Part shown: positions 34,801 through 38,784 of the stretch, piece by piece
Numbering within the stretch: position 1 is the first letter of the stretch
Layout of the letters: every line of letters starts with the position of its first letter
NCBI RefSeq assembly: GCF_009932375.1
Contig: NZ_BLJG01000015.1
Coordinates: 1 to 38,784 of the forward strand
Origin: Pseudomonas juntendi
Lineage (GTDB): Bacteria > Pseudomonadota > Gammaproteobacteria > Pseudomonadales > Pseudomonadaceae
Reading direction: 5' to 3'
Length of the DNA stretch: 38,784 bases
The notes under the pieces: generated by a model
Seen by the model: the letters and a program-made list of their open reading frames with translations, nothing else
Databases searched by the model: none
What the model was told of the DNA's origin: nothing
Translations under genes and position numbers: made by a program

Positions 34801-35577
34801 TCATAGGCGGTGCAACCATTGGGCCACCGGATGACCAGTACTGAGCATCAACTTGGTTGCCATCAGGCAGCACACGGCGATCAGCAGCGGTTTCACCAGC
34901 CGCGGCCCGAAGTGGAGCGCACACCGCGCGCCCAGCTGCGCACCAATGATGGCGGACACGGCCATTATCAATGCCAAAGGCCAGACGATCGCCCCACTGC
35001 ATGCAAACACGGTCAGGGCTCCCAGGTTGCAGCAAGCATTCAGGAGTTTGCTTCTGCAAATTGCTTGCATGAGCGGCTGTCCCAGCAGCAGGGTGCATGC
35101 GACCATGAAAAATGAACCGGTACCTGGCCCGAAAATACCGTCATAGAAGCCGATGGCTGGCACTACCGCCAGTGTGAATGCAACGCTCGACAGCCGTTGC
35201 TTGCGCTCCTGACCACTCAGCGTGGGAGTGAACGCAAAGTAGGCGGCGACCGCGATCAGCATGATGGGAACGACAGATTCCAGGACATACCTGTCGAGCA
35301 TGCTGATTGACATGGCGCCAGTGACGCCTCCAGTAAAGGATAGGCAGGCCATAGGCCAGTCTGCTCGCCAATCGATCATTCGTTTTCGAGCAAACGCCCA
35401 GACGGCTGACGCACTGGCTGAAGAAGCTTGAAATTTGTTAGTGGCCATTGCTGCCAATGGGTCGATGCCTGCGATGAATAGAGCGGGAAGAGTGAGGAGT
35501 CCGCCGCCGCCTGCTATCGCATCGAAGAAACCGGCAAACAGCGCGACGGCTGCTAGCGCTATATAGATCGAATCCAT
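34801..35577 (-). CDS. TauE/SafE-family (TSUP) membrane exporter
   Basis: 258 residues from the ATG at 35577 (MDSIYIALAAVALFAGFFDA), with GGAG eleven bases upstream; a GTG at 35607 would overlap the upstream gene. About eight membrane segments are seen, with the family pattern AGFFDAIAGGGGLLTLPAL near the N-terminus and a second half FYDGIFGPGTGSFFMV showing the internal repeat. Family members move sulfite, sulfonates or other organic anions, usually outward. It lies 22 nt after an Fe(II) oxygenase gene on the same strand and probably exports or imports a compound linked to it. Confidence 0.87.
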   Translation of the reverse strand: MDSIYIALAAVALFAGFFDAIAGGGGLLTLPALFIAGIDPLAAMATNKFQASSASASAVWAFARKRMIDWRADWPMACLSFTGGVTGAMSISMLDRYVLESVVPIMLIAVAAYFAFTPTLSGQERKQRLSSVAFTLAVVPAIGFYDGIFGPGTGSFFMVACTLLLGQPLMQAICRSKLLNACCNLGALTVFACSGAIVWPLALIMAVSAIIGAQLGARCALHFGPRLVKPLLIAVCCLMATKLMLSTGHPVAQWLHRL

Positions 35578-35599
35578 TTTCAATTGTGCTCCATTTTCA

Positions 35600-36661
35600 C
35601 TAGCCACGTACTATCAACGGGTCTTGCTGCAGGATTAATGGCTGCGCATCTGGCGAATACCCAAACAGCCTGATCAGTAGTCGCCTGTTATCTTTGATTG
35701 TGTCGCGTGCATGCAGGGCCTGGCTGTTGTTGATTAACAGCGCAGAGGTGGGCTGCAGAACGAATTCGTAACAATCTGCCTGATTCAATAGATCTTTCAA
35801 TGACCAGTAGGCTTGGCGCGCCAATTGGCTAGCTTTTTCGTGCACAGAGTACCGATAACTGTTGTAGCGCAAGGTGAAGTCACCTCGAGGGTCGAACTGG
35901 ATGATGGGATGTTCTAGCATGTCCTCGCTGTCGTCCTTGACGAAACATTCACTGCGACTGAAACAGAATGATTTCGATGAAAGCGCCAGTGCTTCAAGGC
36001 CGTTCAGTTTTGCAATTACATTGCGTACCGGTATCAATTTTGTCGGCTCTTGGGATGGGTTCCATCGGGCCGTCAGAATCAAGGCGCTGGGTGCTGGAGA
36101 GTGCCCGTTTTCGGCATTGATCGAACAGTTGTAAGGGGGCTCCGTGTGTGGCCCAAGCTCAAGCCCAGAATGAGAACTAAGCTCCGCTGTGACACTTCCG
36201 GTCTCACTGGGTAGGCCCACTGCACCGCCACCCTTGAAGTTCCCTACGATTCTTATCTGCTTGCTTTCATTGTCTATGTCGAAAGCGAATGATCTATAGT
36301 TGACAAGGCTCAAAAGAATCTGACTTCGAGAGCTCAAATAAAGAGTTGTTGGTTCATTGCAGATTATATCTATTGGCGGAAGAAATTTTGGCGCAGGGTC
36401 TTGCTCGGGCTCTCGCATTCCTGTGAATTCAATGGCGGCTGCTTTTCCGTTGCTGAAAAGTTCGAGCAGATCTCGTTGCGGGCGACCCATTAATCGCATC
36501 AGTGCCTGTGCATGGAAGATGGAAGTTTTTGCGCTACCTGCTACATCTGGGCCACCCATCGCACCGACTTGGCGGGCTGCGCAGTCCAGAAAATTGGCTT
36601 GCTGGTCATTGAGCTCGAACTGGATGACCTCAGTCGATCGTTGAGGCACGTTCCCTATCAT
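35600..36661 (-). CDS. Clavaminate-synthase-like Fe(II)/2-oxoglutarate oxygenase
   Basis: 353 residues. The fold family is inferred from motifs: His172-Thr-Glu174 (GPHTEPPYN) and distal His317 (NNSQALHARD) would form the iron site, and Arg331 (LLIRLFG), 14 residues later, would hold 2-oxoglutarate, the spacing of clavaminate synthase (His279, Arg293). HxE rather than HxD is typical of clavaminate synthase and asparagine oxygenase AsnO, which hydroxylate free amino acids or similar small molecules. AAGGA precedes the ATG. Codons unlike the neighbours occur (ATA for Ile97, Ile99, Ile129; AGA for Arg123) and the gene is visibly richer in A/T. The substrate is unknown. Confidence 0.75.
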   Translation of the reverse strand: MIGNVPQRSTEVIQFELNDQQANFLDCAARQVGAMGGPDVAGSAKTSIFHAQALMRLMGRPQRDLLELFSNGKAAAIEFTGMREPEQDPAPKFLPPIDIICNEPTTLYLSSRSQILLSLVNYRSFAFDIDNESKQIRIVGNFKGGGAVGLPSETGSVTAELSSHSGLELGPHTEPPYNCSINAENGHSPAPSALILTARWNPSQEPTKLIPVRNVIAKLNGLEALALSSKSFCFSRSECFVKDDSEDMLEHPIIQFDPRGDFTLRYNSYRYSVHEKASQLARQAYWSLKDLLNQADCYEFVLQPTSALLINNSQALHARDTIKDNRRLLIRLFGYSPDAQPLILQQDPLIVRG

Positions 36662-36825
36662 TGTTTTTTTCCTTGTATGTAGGGGGAGGTGGAACTTTTT
36701 GTGAGTTCGCCGTTAATTTAGCCAGAGAATCTTACGCAGTGATGCAGGACCTGCTCCCTTGGTCATGTGAGGAATGTCCTCGGCAGTGGTAGGAATAGCC
36801 CTACGTATCCACCTCCGCCCCAGGG

Positions 36826-36855
36826 TTGGACTTCCCCGCCCGGAAACCGCAAAAT
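36826..36855 (+). promoter_or_regulatory. Possible promoter of the RmlD-like gene
   Basis: TTGGAC at 36826-36831, an 18-nt spacer and CAAAAT at 36850-36855 give a modest sigma70 match about 43 nt before the ATG. The rest of the 236-nt gap (36662-36897) is divergent, and the oxygenase promoter should lie there, but I could not place it. Confidence 0.35.
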
Positions 36856-36897
36856 GACCCACTTTCCTTAATCAACCTCTCCGGATCTGCTGACTCT

Positions 36898-37782
36898 ATG
36901 CGTATGCGCCTAATGCTGTTGGGTGGTGGCAATGCCCTCGGGCAAGCGCTGATTCGTCTTGGGGCCGAGGAGGACATCGCATTCCTGGCGCCGCGCCCGC
37001 CCGAGAACGGCTGGACGCCGGCGAGCCTGACCCAGTTGCTTGACGACCATCGCCCCGATGCCCTGGTGAACCTGGCCTATTACTTCGACTGGTTCCAGGC
37101 CGAGTCGGTCAGCGAGCCGCGCCTGGCGCAGCAGGAGCGGGCAGTCGAGCGGCTGGCAGAGCTGTGCCAGCACCACCAGATCACCCTGGTGCAGCCTTCC
37201 AGCTACCGGGTATTCGATGGCTCGCGGGCCACTGCCTACAGCGAGAAGGACGAGCCCGTACCCCTGGGGCTGCGTGGCCAGGCCTTGTGGCGGATCGAGC
37301 AGAGCGTGCGTGCGGCGTGCCCGCAACATGTGCTGCTGCGCTTTGGCTGGTTGCTGGACGAAAGCATCGATGGCTCGCTCGGTCGTTTCCTCACCCGTGC
37401 CGAGCAACCGGCCGAGTTGCTGCTGGCCGATGACCGGCGCGGCAACCCCACCCCTGTGGACGATGCGGCCCGGGTGATCCTGTCTGTGCTCAAGCAACTC
37501 GATTGCAACGCGCCGCTATGGGGCACCTACCATTACGCCGGCAACGAGGCGACCACGCCGCTGGTGTTGGGCCAGGCGATCCTGGCTGAGGCCGGCCAAT
37601 ACCGCCAGCTGGCAGTGCAGGCACCCACGGCGCAAGCGCATGCCGCGCGGCCGGATGCCAGCGAAGAGCCGCAGCATGCCGTATTGGCCTGCAAGAAAAT
37701 CCTTCATACCTTTGGCATCAAGCCGCGTGCCTGGCGCGCCGGCTTGCCGCCCCTACTGGACCGTTTCTACCGCCATGGCTGA
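36898..37782 (+). CDS. RmlD-like sugar-nucleotide-binding protein with degenerate active site
   Basis: 294 residues from the ATG at 36898. A Rossmann start (MLLGGGNALGQALIRLG), PSSYRVFDGSRATAYSEKDEPVP (the counterpart of STDYVFDG in dTDP-4-dehydrorhamnose reductases) and GNPTPVDDAARVI place it in the RmlD-like extended SDR family. The catalytic Tyr-x-x-x-Lys is not there: the aligned residues are Arg126 and Leu130 (LRGQALWRIEQ). It may therefore bind a nucleotide sugar without reducing it. It overlaps the following epimerase gene by 8 nt, pointing to joint function, perhaps in surface polysaccharide synthesis. Confidence 0.8.
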   Translation: MRMRLMLLGGGNALGQALIRLGAEEDIAFLAPRPPENGWTPASLTQLLDDHRPDALVNLAYYFDWFQAESVSEPRLAQQERAVERLAELCQHHQITLVQPSSYRVFDGSRATAYSEKDEPVPLGLRGQALWRIEQSVRAACPQHVLLRFGWLLDESIDGSLGRFLTRAEQPAELLLADDRRGNPTPVDDAARVILSVLKQLDCNAPLWGTYHYAGNEATTPLVLGQAILAEAGQYRQLAVQAPTAQAHAARPDASEEPQHAVLACKKILHTFGIKPRAWRAGLPPLLDRFYRHG

Positions 37783-38707
37783 TGCCCCCATCCTGATCAC
37801 CGGCGGTGCCGGCTTCATTGGTTCCCACCTGTGCGATGCGTTGTTGGACAAAGGCTACGCCGTACGCATTCTCGATGACTTGTCCACTGGCCGGCGGGAC
37901 AACCTGCAGGTCGACCACCCAGGGCTGGAACTGATCGAAGGCGATGTCGCCGATGCTGCTCTGGTCATGCGGGCTGCGGCAGGTTGCAGTGCCGTGGTGC
38001 ACCTGGCCGCAGTGGCTTCGGTGCAGGCCTCGGTCGAAGATCCGGTGCGTACCCACCAGAGCAATTTCATCGGCACCCTCAATGTTTGTGAAGCCATGCG
38101 CGTGCACGGTCTGCGCCGGGTGGTGTTCGCCTCCAGTGCCGCCGTGTATGGCAACAATGGCGAGGGCGAGTCGATCGCCGAGGATACGCCCAAGGCACCG
38201 CTGACGCCCTATGCCGTGGACAAGCTGGCCAGTGAGCAATACCTGGACTTCTACCGCCGTCAGCACGGGCTGGAGCCGGTGGTGTTCCGCTTCTTCAATA
38301 TTTTCGGGCCTCGCCAGGATCCGTCCTCGCCCTATTCCGGGGTTATCAGCATCTTCTGCGAGCGTGCTGTGCAGGGCCTGCCGATCACCGTGTACGGGGA
38401 TGGCGAGCAGACCCGCGATTTCCTGTATGTAGGCGACCTGGTGCAAGTGATGGTGCAGGCACTGGAGCAGCCGCAGGTCGAGGAGGGTGCGGTGAACATC
38501 GGCCTCAACCAGGCAACGTCGATCAACCAGATGCTCGCGGCGCTGCAGAAAGTCGTGGGCAGCTTGCCAGCGGTGACCTACGCGGCGGCGCGTGCCGGTG
38601 ATATTCGCCATTCGCGGGCCGATAACCAGCGCTTGCTGGCGCGGTTTGCATTCCCGCAGGCTACGCCGATGGTCGAGGGGCTGGCCCGGCTACTGGGTAA
38701 AAGCTGA
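37775..38707 (+). CDS. NAD-dependent sugar-nucleotide epimerase/dehydratase
   Basis: 310 residues from the ATG at 37775 (MADAPILITGGAGFIGSHLCDAL). Extended short-chain dehydrogenase: NAD motif GGAGFIG (residues 10-16), Ser120-Ser121 in VVFASSAAVYG, and catalytic Tyr146 and Lys150 (TPYAVDKLASEQY). It likely acts on a UDP- or dTDP-sugar (GalE or 4,6-dehydratase-like); the exact reaction is not clear. The in-frame ATG at 37640 lies within the preceding gene and is rejected. With the RmlD-like gene it may begin a lipopolysaccharide or O-antigen cluster beyond the window. Confidence 0.88.
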   Translation: MADAPILITGGAGFIGSHLCDALLDKGYAVRILDDLSTGRRDNLQVDHPGLELIEGDVADAALVMRAAAGCSAVVHLAAVASVQASVEDPVRTHQSNFIGTLNVCEAMRVHGLRRVVFASSAAVYGNNGEGESIAEDTPKAPLTPYAVDKLASEQYLDFYRRQHGLEPVVFRFFNIFGPRQDPSSPYSGVISIFCERAVQGLPITVYGDGEQTRDFLYVGDLVQVMVQALEQPQVEEGAVNIGLNQATSINQMLAALQKVVGSLPAVTYAAARAGDIRHSRADNQRLLARFAFPQATPMVEGLARLLGKS

Positions 38708-38784
38708 AGTCACGGGCCAAGCGATGCCCTGCCTGCACGGCCTGTAGGAGCAACTGTCTTTCTCGAAATTTGAAAAGCCTGCGC
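38708..38784. other. Intergenic tail with REP-like fragment
   Basis: After the epimerase stop no gene is seen up to the window edge. CGGCCTGTAGGAGC near 38739-38752 resembles one arm of the Pseudomonas palindromic repeats; its partner would lie outside the window or be lost. Confidence 0.3.

Overview
The window reads as chromosomal DNA of a Pseudomonas, most likely the P. putida group. Protein sequences, GC-rich codon use, the palindromic repeats between genes and the gene order (S10-spc-alpha ribosomal operons, katA-ferritin, uvrA, MFS, ssb, selenocysteine formate dehydrogenase) all fit; the species call is from memory of that group, not from a search.

Positions 1-13910 are housekeeping. 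After the last codons of tuf and its terminator come the S10 operon (rpsJ to rpsQ), the spc operon (rplN to rpmJ, with secY) and the alpha operon (rpsM to rplQ, with rpoA), all on the plus strand. Three good sigma70-type promoters are visible, before rpsJ, rpsH and rpsM. The last two start inside the downstream arm of a strong hairpin, so the spc genes are probably split into two transcription units between rpsN and rpsH.

Positions 13911-21741 hold oxidative-stress, iron and DNA-repair genes: catalase (katA), a haem-free ferritin (ftnA), a large palindromic repeat, uvrA on the minus strand, divergent from an MFS transporter and ssb, and a small secreted GlcG/HbpS-like protein on the minus strand.

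Positions 21986-31193 form a self-contained selenocysteine module. A respiratory formate dehydrogenase operon (fdoG-fdoH-fdoI-fdhE) has an in-frame UGA (Sec) in fdoG followed by a SECIS-like hairpin. Next come selA, selB and selC, the tRNA-Sec gene, which begins 6 nt after the selB stop. The window therefore encodes the selenoprotein, the enzyme that makes Sec-tRNA, the dedicated elongation factor and the tRNA. Only selD is not here.

Positions 31230-38707 are more varied: a cytoplasmic-type asparaginase and an AGCS amino-acid/sodium symporter (minus), a divergent XRE-type regulator of unknown function, then a two-gene minus-strand operon, rich in A/T and rare codons, made of a clavaminate-synthase-like Fe(II)/2-oxoglutarate oxygenase with an HxE metal motif and a TauE/SafE-type exporter. 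This pair looks acquired and is the best candidate for an undescribed function. The window ends with an RmlD-like protein that has lost its catalytic Tyr and Lys, overlapping an intact NAD-dependent sugar-nucleotide epimerase. No insertion sequence, prophage or CRISPR array was seen, and no stretch above 300 nt lacks a gene.
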